DNA of 12,391 nt from Neptunomonas sp. (lineage in GTDB: Bacteria; Pseudomonadota; Gammaproteobacteria; Pseudomonadales; Balneatricaceae): the NCBI GenBank assembly GCA_004195305.1, contig SDWN01000274.1:1-12391 (forward strand), read 5' to 3'. Below, piece after piece: positions 1-8,300 of the stretch (positions within the stretch are counted from its first letter, which is position 1; each line of letters opens with the position of its first letter). The translations under genes were made by a program, and so were the position numbers. Below the pieces are notes generated by a model. It was not told the DNA's origin, ran no database searches, and saw only the letters and a list, made by a program, of their open reading frames with translations.

Positions 1-19
1 AGATGTGTATAAGAGACAG
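1..19 (+). other. Sequencing adapter remnant (Nextera / Tn5 mosaic end)
   Basis: The first 19 bases, AGATGTGTATAAGAGACAG, are identical to the Tn5 mosaic-end sequence used in Nextera tagmentation libraries. In the frame of the following gene they contain a TAA stop at 10-12, which falsely closes that gene. Genomic sequence starts at about base 20. The match lies exactly at the contig edge with no transposase or other Tn5/IS50 sequence beside it, so it is a library artefact and not an insertion. Confidence 0.97.
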
Positions 20-525
20 ATTCCAATCTGGCCCACACAACCCTGAATCAGACGGTCATTAAATGGGCCAATTTTTCGCGTTCTAATCTGTCTGACACCC
101 AATTCAGCCAGTCGTCCCTAACCGCTACGAGTATGAACAACAGCAACCTTTCTCGTGCTGATTTGAGCAATACGATCCTACGCTGGGTAGATTTCAGTGG
201 TGCAGACCTGAGTCATGCGGACCTGAGCGATGCGGATCTAGCCGCCGAACATGCGATCAAGAAAACATCGTTTAGCAACGCAAACCTGCAACAAGCCCGG
301 TTCGATCGTTCTAATTTGAGCGGTGCTGACCTACGCAATGCTGATCTAACCGGTGCTAGCATGCTGCAGGCAACCTTAGACAATGCAGATTTGAGCGAAG
401 CGACCTGGCATGACAGCTCTGTTTGCAGCTGGCCCTCAATAGGGCAGTGCATTACCGAGCAAGAGTCGTTAAAGGTGGTGATAGAGTTACAACAAGATGA
501 GCAGATTATCGATCTGTTTCAATAA
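20..525 (+). CDS. Pentapeptide-repeat protein, 5'-truncated at contig edge
   Basis: The product shows tandem five-residue repeats of the A(D/N)LXX type, for example SRADLSNT, SGADLSHADLSDADL and SGADLRNADLTGAS. This pattern folds into a right-handed quadrilateral beta-helix. The first in-frame ATG is at 133, but the repeats continue upstream in the same frame (SNLAHTTLNQ, WANFSRSNLSDTQF from base 22). The ATG at 133 is therefore internal and the true start is lost beyond the adapter. After the last repeat (about base 400) comes a non-repeat tail with WHDSSVCSWPSIGQC and an acidic, Gln-rich end; it may cap the helix. No signal peptide or extra domain is visible in the retained part. It is the only + strand gene and converges on the ccm operon with 15 bases between the stop codons. 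Its function is unknown; nothing supports a Qnr-type gyrase-protection role. Confidence 0.9.
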
Positions 526-529
526 TCCG

Positions 530-563
530 AAAAACCAGCGCTACAGATAACGGCCTGCGCTGG
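530..563 (-). terminator. Rho-independent terminator of the ccm operon
   Basis: On the minus strand a perfect 7-bp stem, CCAGCGC/GCGCTGG (arms 557-563 and 535-541, 15-base loop), is followed at once by five T residues (530-534). The stop codon of the CopD-like gene (541-543) lies inside the hairpin. The + strand copy has no T-tract after the stem, so it would be a poor terminator for the convergent pentapeptide gene. Confidence 0.85.
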
Positions 564-996
564 CAACAATAAGCGTGGCCACTCCCAAGCTGGCGTTAAT
601 GACCACCAGTGTACGAATGAGCCCCATCAGGGTCCCTGCAAGTAGCAAGTTTTTGTCTTTAAGTGCCCGTTTTAATGCGGAATAAGGACGAAAAAACAGA
701 TATAGGAAAATACCCGCCATCAGCAGGAACAGCAGCAACATGGCATGAATGTGAATACCGGCCAGGGCGAAACCACCAAAAACCCGAAACAGCATCCACA
801 GCCCGGTGCCAAGCAGCACCACTAACGCCCCCCACACCCCAACAAAGAACCGACTCAACACCGCGCACAACAGTGGCAACCGCTGTGGCGGTTCGAGCAG
901 CTGGACTGCCGCTGGCCGCACCACCAACAGCATCACCAGCATGCCGCCGATCCAGTAGACTACCGCCAGCAGATGCAAGACGATCGCTACCAGCAT
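541..996 (-). CDS. CopD-like four-helix membrane protein, coupled to ccmG
   Basis: The 151-residue product is very hydrophobic, with four likely membrane helices at about residues 2-26, 47-70, 78-103 and 120-146. Helix 1 has the pattern HLLAVVYWIGGMLV (H8, W15, G17, G18) and helix 3 has HIH (H82, H84). These fit the CopD family of copper-resistance/export-type membrane proteins, in which histidines in the membrane are proposed metal or heme ligands. The ATG at 994-996 overlaps the ccmG stop codon by one base (TGATG), which implies translational coupling. It is the last gene of the ccm operon and sits where ccmH would usually follow ccmG, but it has no LRCXXC motif and is not CcmH. A link to copper or heme handling during cytochrome maturation is inference. 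Family assignment rests on pattern only. Confidence 0.75.
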   Translation of the reverse strand: MLVAIVLHLLAVVYWIGGMLVMLLVVRPAAVQLLEPPQRLPLLCAVLSRFFVGVWGALVVLLGTGLWMLFRVFGGFALAGIHIHAMLLLFLLMAGIFLYLFFRPYSALKRALKDKNLLLAGTLMGLIRTLVVINASLGVATLIVASAGRYL

Positions 997-1535
997 CAGC
1001 CCTGGCGCTCCAGATCACGGACGATATTACGCATTGTTTTCCAGGTGGTTGTATCGATCGGCCCCGCATGCCGGTACCGAACGATCCCCTTAGCATCGAC
1101 TATGAAGGTTTCTGGTGCCCCGTACACCCCCAGATTGAAGCCCAATGTTCCTTCGGAATCAAAGATAGTAAACAGATAAGGATTGTCGTACCGGCGCAGC
1201 CATTGCTTGGCTGCCTCGGCATCATCCTTATAGTTCAGTCCGATGATCGGAATATTGTCATCGCGGGCGATGCTGACCAGCTGCGGATGCTCGACCTTGC
1301 ACGAAGGACACCAGGTGGCCCAGATATTGACCAGTACGGGACGTCCGGGCAGATCGACCTCAGTAAGGGTCCGCTCTGGATCATTCAACGCTGCCAGCGC
1401 AAAGGCGGGAAAGGGTTTGCCCACCAGAGCCGAAGGCAGCTCCCGGGGATCCATCGAGAGCCCCTTCCATAAAAACAGCCCCAACAACAGCGCTAACACA
1501 ATCGGTACAAACAACAACACGCGACGTAAATTCAT
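996..1535 (-). CDS. ccmG: CcmG/DsbE, thiol-disulfide oxidoreductase of cytochrome c maturation
   Basis: CcmG is a membrane-anchored periplasmic thioredoxin-like protein that keeps the CXXCH cysteines of apocytochromes c (or CcmH) reduced before heme attachment. The 179-residue product has an N-terminal membrane anchor (about residues 4-23), then the active site WCPSC (W75, C76, C79) in the context NIWATWCPSCKVEHP. The family-typical GVYGAPETF segment (136-144) holds the cis-proline P141. The length is normal for DsbE/CcmG. The ATG at 1533-1535 is preceded by AAGAG/GGGG purines and lies 17 bases after the ccmF stop codon. The 3' end overlaps the CopD-like gene by one base. All of this fits an operon running from ccmI to the CopD-like gene. 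Confidence 0.96.
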   Translation of the reverse strand: MNLRRVLLFVPIVLALLLGLFLWKGLSMDPRELPSALVGKPFPAFALAALNDPERTLTEVDLPGRPVLVNIWATWCPSCKVEHPQLVSIARDDNIPIIGLNYKDDAEAAKQWLRRYDNPYLFTIFDSEGTLGFNLGVYGAPETFIVDAKGIVRYRHAGPIDTTTWKTMRNIVRDLERQG

Positions 1536-1552
1536 CTCTTACTACCCCTTAG

Positions 1553-3508
1553 TCACGCAACCTGTTTAGCTAGCTTTGAACGCTGACGCCGGTAACGTTT
1601 GTCCGTCGCTGCCAGCAGACCACCGATACCCATAAAGATGGCACCCAACCAGATCCAGCGCACAAATGGCTTAACCTGTATCCGCACCGCCCAGGAACCA
1701 TCCTCCAACCGCTCACCCAGCGCCAGGTAGATATCGCGGAACAACCCAGGATCGATCGCAGCTTCCGTCATCGTTTGCTTGGCGACGTTGTAGAAACGCT
1801 TCTGAGGCAACAGCTCGGTATAGGCACGGCCATCGATCTGCAGCGTAAAGTGGCCTTCATCACTGACATAGTTAGGGCCAACAACCTTACGCATCTCATT
1901 GAAAGTAAAGCTGTAACCACTAATTTCAACGGTCTCGCCAACGGCCATGCGCAGATCGCGCTCGTCATTGTAGATGGTCACCATGGCGATACCAACGACC
2001 GTCACGCCAATCCCGATATGGGCGAACAGCATGCCATAATAGCTTCGCGACAATCCCTTCAGGGCTGCCATCTTGTCCGGCTTATTAGCCAGTTTCACAG
2101 ACAGATCCTGCAGCGAAGCCAGAACCACCCACAGCAGCAAGCCGGCACCCAGGGCACCCCACCACTCCAGCGCCCCCTTGTACAGCAGGGGCGTAGCGAT
2201 GCCGACAACGACACAGATCAGGGCAATAATCAGCAACGGCTTCCACATCCGCGAATCAGCCTGCTTCCAGCGCGTTAACATCCCGACCCCCATGAACAGG
2301 GTGAGAATACTCATAAAGGGCACAAAGAAGGCGTTGAAGTAGGGCGGCCCCACCGAGAGTTTGCCCAAATCCAGCGCATCGATAATCAATGGATACAGGG
2401 TACCGAGCAGCACCGTAATCGTCACCACGGTCAAAATAACGTTATTGACCAGGATCAAACTTTCCCGCGAGACCAGTTTAAAGTTCGACTCACTCTGTAA
2501 ATTCGGCGCCTTAATCGCATACAGCAGTAACGAGCCACCGACCGTAATCGCCAACAACACCAGCACAAAGAAACCCCGGGTCGGATCCGTTGCAAACGCG
2601 TGCACCGATGTCAGCACGCCGGAACGGACCAGGAAGGTGCCTAACAAACTCAACGAAAATGCGAAGATGGCCAATAACAGCGTCCAGCTCTTGAACACGC
2701 CGCGTTTCTCGGTCGCCGCCAGCGAGTGCACCAGCGCGGTACCTACCAACCAGGGCATAAAGGAAGCGTTTTCAACCGGATCCCAGAACCACCAGCCGCC
2801 CCAACCGAGTTCGTAATAAGCCCACCAGCTACCCAGCGCGATACCTAGGGTAAGAAAGACCCAGGCCACATTGGTCCAGGGACGCGCCCAGCGCGCCCAG
2901 GCAGTATCCATCTTGCCACTCAGCAGCGCCGCGATAGCGAAAGCAAAAGCCACGGCAAAGCCAACATAACCCATATACAACATCGGCGGATGGATAATCA
3001 ATCCAGGATCCTGCAGCAATGGGTTAAGATCTCCGCCATCAGCGGGAAAGTTCGGCAGATAGCGCACAAACGGGCTGGAGGTCAGCAACACAAACAGACC
3101 GAAACCGATCAGAATAATCCCCAGCACCGCCAGCACCCGCGCCAGAATATCTTCCGGCATGCCCTTGCTAAACAGGCTGACAGCGAAGGTCCAGGCGCTC
3201 AGAATCCATAACCAGAGCAACAACGAGCCCTCGTGGCCACCCCAGACCGCGCTCAGTTTGAACGCCAGCGGCAAGGCGCTATTGGAATGATTGGCGACAT
3301 ACTTCACCGAAAAATCATCACTCCAGAACGAATAAAATAAACAGATAAAACTGATCGTCAACAGGGTAAACACACCGTTGGCCAGAGGCCGGGCGTAGCT
3401 CATCATCTGCATATTTCCAGAGGTTGCGCCCACCAGGGGCACGACCGCCAGGACCAAACTCAGACACAGCGACAGAATGAGTGTAAACGTACCAAATTCA
3501 GGGATCAT
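1553..3508 (-). CDS. ccmF: CcmF, heme lyase subunit of cytochrome c maturation
   Basis: CcmF is the integral-membrane heme lyase that takes heme from holo-CcmE and attaches it to the CXXCH motif of apocytochromes in the periplasm, working with CcmH/CcmI. The 651-residue product is close to the E. coli length and has many membrane helices. The tryptophan-rich WWD heme-binding domain is at about 236-253 (WGGWWFWDPVENASF). The conserved histidines are present: H173 (IIHPPMLYMG), H261 (ALVHSLAATEKRG), H303 (LTSVHAFATDP) and H497 (YGMLFAHIGIG). The C-terminal periplasmic part (about 510-620) ends in a final helix and a basic tail. The ATG at 3506-3508 lies 6 bases after the ccmE stop codon. There is no sign of truncation or frameshift. 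Confidence 0.98.
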   Translation of the reverse strand: MIPEFGTFTLILSLCLSLVLAVVPLVGATSGNMQMMSYARPLANGVFTLLTISFICLFYSFWSDDFSVKYVANHSNSALPLAFKLSAVWGGHEGSLLLWLWILSAWTFAVSLFSKGMPEDILARVLAVLGIILIGFGLFVLLTSSPFVRYLPNFPADGGDLNPLLQDPGLIIHPPMLYMGYVGFAVAFAFAIAALLSGKMDTAWARWARPWTNVAWVFLTLGIALGSWWAYYELGWGGWWFWDPVENASFMPWLVGTALVHSLAATEKRGVFKSWTLLLAIFAFSLSLLGTFLVRSGVLTSVHAFATDPTRGFFVLVLLAITVGGSLLLYAIKAPNLQSESNFKLVSRESLILVNNVILTVVTITVLLGTLYPLIIDALDLGKLSVGPPYFNAFFVPFMSILTLFMGVGMLTRWKQADSRMWKPLLIIALICVVVGIATPLLYKGALEWWGALGAGLLLWVVLASLQDLSVKLANKPDKMAALKGLSRSYYGMLFAHIGIGVTVVGIAMVTIYNDERDLRMAVGETVEISGYSFTFNEMRKVVGPNYVSDEGHFTLQIDGRAYTELLPQKRFYNVAKQTMTEAAIDPGLFRDIYLALGERLEDGSWAVRIQVKPFVRWIWLGAIFMGIGGLLAATDKRYRRQRSKLAKQVA

Positions 3509-3514
3509 CGGCCC

Positions 3515-3985
3515 TTAACCTCCGCTCTTCTGAGGAACAATATCGTCACCGCCAGCGGTTTTTCCGGCGGCGTCCAAGGCGAACTTAACCTCGGGTGGCA
3601 TATACTCTTCATCATGCTTAGCCAGCACCTCTGTGGCCACAAACACACCCTCGGAGTTCATCGATCCCTGAGCAACGATACCCTGCCCCTCCCGAAACAG
3701 ATCAGGCAGAATACCGGTGTATTCAACCTTGACATCGGATACATGGTCGGTAAGTCCAAATCGCACTTTAAGGTCGGTCTGATCGCGTACAACACTGCCA
3801 TCGACGACCATGCCACCCGCACGGATTCGCTGACCGATGGGCGCTTCACCCGCGGCGATCTGGGTCGGGGTAAAAAACAGATTAATATTCTGGCTCAGTG
3901 CGTATAACGAAAGCCCGACAGCAACACTGACTGCGACCACGATGGCTACCACAAAGGCCATCCGTTTTTTTCGTTTAGGGTTCAT
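3515..3985 (-). CDS. ccmE: CcmE, periplasmic heme chaperone
   Basis: CcmE binds heme covalently through a histidine on the periplasmic side of the inner membrane and passes it to CcmF. The 156-residue product begins MNPKRKKRM, followed by one membrane anchor (about 9-30). The OB-fold region contains GQRIRAGGMVVDGSV, YTGILPDLFREGQG and the heme-attachment motif LAKHDEEYMPPEV, with H124 as the covalent heme ligand and Y128 nearby. These match the E. coli protein closely. A GTG at 3989-3991 could extend the frame by two codons, but the ATG at 3983-3985 is preferred because family members start MNxxRK and an AGAGGTAGGTG stretch precedes it at good distance. It lies 46 bases after ccmI and 6 bases before ccmF. 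Confidence 0.97.
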   Translation of the reverse strand: MNPKRKKRMAFVVAIVVAVSVAVGLSLYALSQNINLFFTPTQIAAGEAPIGQRIRAGGMVVDGSVVRDQTDLKVRFGLTDHVSDVKVEYTGILPDLFREGQGIVAQGSMNSEGVFVATEVLAKHDEEYMPPEVKFALDAAGKTAGGDDIVPQKSGG

Positions 3986-4031
3986 TAGCACCTACCTCTG
4001 GATACGGAAAACATACTGAAGGAGATAACAC

Positions 4032-5318
4032 TTAGTTGACCACCTCGCTGATAAGAATCTTGATTAGTTCGTCATTACCCGCCACCTTGACCGGACTCAT
4101 AACACCCTGAATATCGCCGGGCTTGGCCCCCGGGGAACCCGAAAAACTGACCGTGGCGCGGACCTGCACCTGTTCGGCAGATGACAGTTTGACCATCGGC
4201 CCCATCGCCATCGAATCATCCAGGGTCACCATGGCTGGCAGATCACGCACCTGCAGCCGGGTTGCCGCCAGCGGCATCTTCGAACCGGTTACCGCCTGGG
4301 CATAAACGAAGACGGTTGTTTCGGGTGCAACAGTACCCTTGAGGGGGCTGTCTAGTTCAACCAATACTTTCAGCGATACGAGCGATTGCGCACTGTCGCT
4401 GCCGGGCTCAGTGGTCGCCGACGGAGTCGACTGCGGGCGATATACGATACCCTGCTGAGCCAGCTCCGACTTGGCCGCTGCAATCGCCTGCTGCAAGCCT
4501 TCACGGTTAACATTGGTGCGATCGCTAGCCACCAGCTGCTGCCAGAGATCGATCGCCTTGCTGAGCTGACCGGCGTTGTAAGCCGCCATGCCAAGCAGGC
4601 CGAGCGTCCCCGGATCCTGGGGATCCAACGCCAGAGCGCGATCAATAATCTGCTGCACTTCGGCGGTGATCTGACGATCATTCAGGTAATACAGCGCCTG
4701 TGCCTGCTGGCTGATGATCTCGGCGTGCTCGCCGACCAGCTCACCCACTTTGGTAAACGCCCCGTACGCATCCTGGTAACGCTGCAAAGTCAGGTAGGTG
4801 CGCCCCAGGGTAAACCAGCCTTGGGAGTTACCGGGCTCCGCCTCCAAACGCATTTTAAGCGCAGCAACCTGAGCATCAATGCCAGACAGATCATGGCCGG
4901 TATCCGGGTGCTGTGAAGCTGCCGTTTGGCGGGGCTGGTTTAACAAGTCACTGGAGCCCAGCTGCAGATAAAAATAGAACGACAGCAGCGGTATGATCAG
5001 GGTCATGACTAGCGGGATCCACACACTGAACGGCTGATCTGCAGTCGCGGCACGGGGTGTATCATCCACCTCCTGCAACAGGTTCCGCTCCAGCTCCAGG
5101 TGCAGGTCATCGAATGCAGCCTGATCCAGATTGCCCTCGACCAACTCCTGCTCCAACTCAGAGACACGCTGCTTAAAGATATCCACATTGAGCTGATTCC
5201 GGTCAATATCTGCAACGCAAACAGCCACCTCAGCCTTAGGTCTCAACCAGGGCCACCATACAAAGGCTAATGCTAGCCCTACCAACGCGACCAGTACTGG
5301 CCAGAAAAAAGTCATCAT
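4032..5318 (-). CDS. ccmI: CcmI (CycH-like), apocytochrome chaperone of the heme lyase complex
   Basis: CcmI is a membrane protein that binds the C-terminal part of apocytochromes c and presents them to the CcmF/CcmH lyase. The 428-residue product has membrane helix 1 at 3-22 and a cytoplasmic loop with the family motif NQLNVDIFKQRVSELEQEL (41-59) and DLHLELERNLLQ (71-82). Membrane helix 2 is at about 98-118. A TPR region follows at about 145-285 (for example GWFTLGRTYLTLQRYQDAYGAF and AYNAGQLSKAIDLWQQL), then a C-terminal periplasmic domain (about 312-428) typical of the longer CcmI proteins. Two ATGs are adjacent (5318 and 5315); the Shine-Dalgarno is weak (GGTGA about 11 bases upstream). 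Here ccmI leads the operon; in E. coli and Pseudomonas-type loci the CcmI function comes after ccmG/ccmH. Confidence 0.92.
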   Translation of the reverse strand: MMTFFWPVLVALVGLALAFVWWPWLRPKAEVAVCVADIDRNQLNVDIFKQRVSELEQELVEGNLDQAAFDDLHLELERNLLQEVDDTPRAATADQPFSVWIPLVMTLIIPLLSFYFYLQLGSSDLLNQPRQTAASQHPDTGHDLSGIDAQVAALKMRLEAEPGNSQGWFTLGRTYLTLQRYQDAYGAFTKVGELVGEHAEIISQQAQALYYLNDRQITAEVQQIIDRALALDPQDPGTLGLLGMAAYNAGQLSKAIDLWQQLVASDRTNVNREGLQQAIAAAKSELAQQGIVYRPQSTPSATTEPGSDSAQSLVSLKVLVELDSPLKGTVAPETTVFVYAQAVTGSKMPLAATRLQVRDLPAMVTLDDSMAMGPMVKLSSAEQVQVRATVSFSGSPGAKPGDIQGVMSPVKVAGNDELIKILISEVVN

Positions 5319-5397
5319 AGCTGTTTATTCACCAAAGAAGAGGAAGTGTCGTTCCTGTACTAACTGCATTCCTAGGACACTGAGATTTGCAAAAAGT
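5319..5397 (-). other. Intergenic spacer between the GGDEF-EAL gene and ccmI
   Basis: These 79 bases separate the c-di-GMP gene from the ccm operon. The minus strand holds a 6-bp inverted repeat, AGTGTC (5376-5381) and GACACT (5345-5350), with a 25-base loop and then a pyrimidine-rich run (TCCTCTTCTTT). It could be a weak terminator or attenuator, but there is no true T-tract. I see no convincing sigma-70 promoter. The ccm genes could therefore be read through from the upstream gene or use a promoter I cannot recognise. Confidence 0.35.
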
Positions 5398-8300
5398 TTA
5401 AATCCGCTGCGCATTATACTGTTTTACGAAGATTTCAAAAGCACTCAAGGGCATCGGCTTGCTGTAGAAGAAGCCCTGTACGTAGTTACAACTAAGTGAT
5501 TTCAGGAACGTTCTCTGCGCATCGGTCTCCACCCCTTCAGCAACCACCTCAAGCTTCAAACTGCGCGCCATCGCCACTATCGCTTGCACCAGCGCTGCGT
5601 CGCCTTTATCGTCCGGAAGACCCTTAACAAAGGCACGGTCAATTTTTAAAATATCGATCGGGAAGTGCTTCAAATAACTCAGCGAGGAATAACCGGTACC
5701 GAAATCATCCATCGATAACTTCACCCCCAAGGCACGCAACTGCCGCAATGCCGACAGTGACTGCTTGTCCTCCATCAGCATGCTTTCAGTAATTTCGATA
5801 ACCAGACGCCCCGTATCCACCTGCGAGCCGACAATCACCGAGCACACCGTCTCGACACCTTCCGGACCCAGGCACTGCTTGGCAGACAGATTGACCGCGA
5901 CCCGTATCGACAGATCCGCATCATCGTGCCACTGTTTGAGCTGCTCACACACCTGCGCCAACACCCAGCGCCCAATCGGCACGATCAAACCGGTCTCTTC
6001 CGCCAAAGGGATAAACCGCGCAGGTGATATCAGTCCCTGTTGCGGATGATGCCAACGAATAAGCGCCTCAGCCCCGGTCACTGCCTGGTTATGAAGGCTT
6101 ACCAGCGGCTGATAATAAACCTCAAATTCCTGGTTAACGATCGCTTTACGCAGATCTCTTTCGAGCTGTGAGCGCACTTGGGCCTGCTGATTCATCTCAT
6201 GCGTAAAAAAACAGTAGCTCGCGCCGCTGTTCTCTTTTGCCCGCCACATCGCCGCGTCTGCATGATGCAGCAAGCCGACGATATCTTCAGCATCAAGCGG
6301 GTAAAGCGCAACCCCGATACTGCTGCCCAGATAAGCCTCGCCCTTGTCCAGCTGAAAGGGCTTAGATAGCCGCTGACCGATAGCTCCGGCAATATGCTCG
6401 GCGTCATGACTGGAGCGAATCTCCGGTAACAGAATCAGAAACTCATCGCCATTCAGCCGAGCCACAGTATCCGAATCACCCACGACCTCCACCAGGCGCT
6501 CCGCCGTGGCTTTGAGCAACGCATCGCCAGCGTCATGGCCGTAGGTATCATTGACCCATTTGAAACGATCCAAACCCAGATGCAGCACGGCCACCTCGGT
6601 ACTTAATCGCTTGCTACGCGTCACCGCGGAGCGCAGCCGGTCCTGGGCCAGCATTCGATTAGGCTGCCCGGTCAAGGGATCGTAGTTGGCCTGCTGATAC
6701 AACAGTTCCTCGGTCTCTTTACGCTTGGAAACATCGCTAAATACAGCCACATACTGCTCAACATCACCAAACTGATCCAACACTCGGACAATCGACAGCC
6801 ACTCAGGGTAGATCTCGCCGTTTTTGCGCCGGTTCCAAATTTCGCCCTGCCAGTGGTTATAGGTCCGCAACGCCGCGTTCATCTCGGCATAGAACTGGGC
6901 ATCATGATGACCGGAACTGAGCAGCCCGGGATCCTTACCAATCACCTCGGCGGCCGAGTAACCGGAGATCGTGGTAAACGCAGGATTGACCAGCTGGATT
7001 TTATTATCCGAATTGGACACGATAATCGCTTCGGAGGTGGTATCGAACACGGTACTGGCCATTTTTAAACGGCTATCTTTAACCTTTTGCTCCGTCACAT
7101 CGACACTGATAAGGACAAAATTGATTGCACCCTCAAGCCCAACCCGGATCGGATAGATCGATGAATCCGCCCAATAGACCGAGCCATCCTTATGCCTATT
7201 TTGCAGCTCCCCATGCCAGCTATCTCCCGCCGTAAGGGTACCCAAGAGCTCCCGGTAAAACACCATTGACCGCTTTTCCGGCTTGAAGACACGCGCATTC
7301 CTGCCGATCAACTCATCACCGTGATAACCACTTATGCCACTGACGCTGTCATTGCAATATTCGATAACACCCTTTTCATCCGTAATGACTACGGCGGCCG
7401 GACTCTGATCGACCGCACAATAGAGCTTACGCAGCTGACGATCATTGCCCATCCGCTCTAACTCGGCAGCCACCCGCGGCGCAAAAACCTCAAGCAAGGT
7501 TGCAGCCAGCTCGGAATAACGTAGCGGGTCGCGCCCCATCAATGCCAACACCCCGATGACAGCGCCAGAAGAGTCCAGCAGCCGGGCACCGATATAACTC
7601 TCCACCGCATGACACCGAAGCCATTCATCATCTGGAAACTGCTGCTGCACCGCGCTCTGACAAAGGTACATTTCAGCGCTGACGACCTGCCTCCCAGGGC
7701 CTGACTGCAGCGCAGTCTCAAGGGGACTACACAGCTGCCCGTCAACCAGCATGACCACACTACTGGCGCAGCTGACAGACGAATCAACCTTAGCAACAAG
7801 GGCGTAATCCATCTCCAGCACGTCCGCCAGCACTATTGCCAGCGCTTCAAAGAAAGCCTCACCCACAACCCCAGCAACCGCCTGATTCACCCGCGCCAAA
7901 AGTCGCTGCATGCGCTGACTTTCGGTGATATCACGACAGATACCCTCAACAGCAACCGCCTCACCCCGGCCATTACAAATAACTTTTGCTGACTGCAGCA
8001 GCCAGCGCTGCCTGCCCGCAGCATCAACAATCGAATACTGGAACGTTAACGGCATCTCCCCATGGCACAATGCATACCAATACTCCGTAAACGCGCTCAG
8101 TGTGTCCGGATGTACGATACCGAGCAGAAAATCTGCTTGATCGGTAAATGCACTGGCCTCGTAACCAAACAGATCGCGCGCGGACGGGCTCATAAATTCC
8201 AACCGATGATCATCTAAAGAGACTCGGTAAAGCACCTCATCAAGCCCATTAATGATCTCGCGGTACTTTCGCTCACTGGCCTGCAACGCTTGTTCGGTCC

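Noticed and set aside
1..19. A real Tn5/IS50 end
   Set aside because: The sequence is the engineered mosaic end, lies exactly at the contig edge, and no transposase or insertion-sequence body follows.
20..525. Qnr-type quinolone-resistance pentapeptide protein
   Set aside because: Only generic repeats are visible, the gene is truncated, and nothing specific to the Qnr/MfpA group can be seen.
541..996. CcmH/CcmL in the position after ccmG
   Set aside because: The product is a four-helix membrane protein without the LRCXXC motif or the short periplasmic domain of CcmH.
663..1472. Open + strand frame of 269 codons opposite ccmG and the CopD-like gene
   Set aside because: Low-complexity Pro/Thr/Arg-rich translation with no recognisable domain. 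It is antisense to two well-supported genes.
5319..5397. c-di-GMP riboswitch upstream of ccmI
   Set aside because: The region is only 79 bases and has only a 6-bp hairpin with a long loop; I cannot find the conserved GEMM core.
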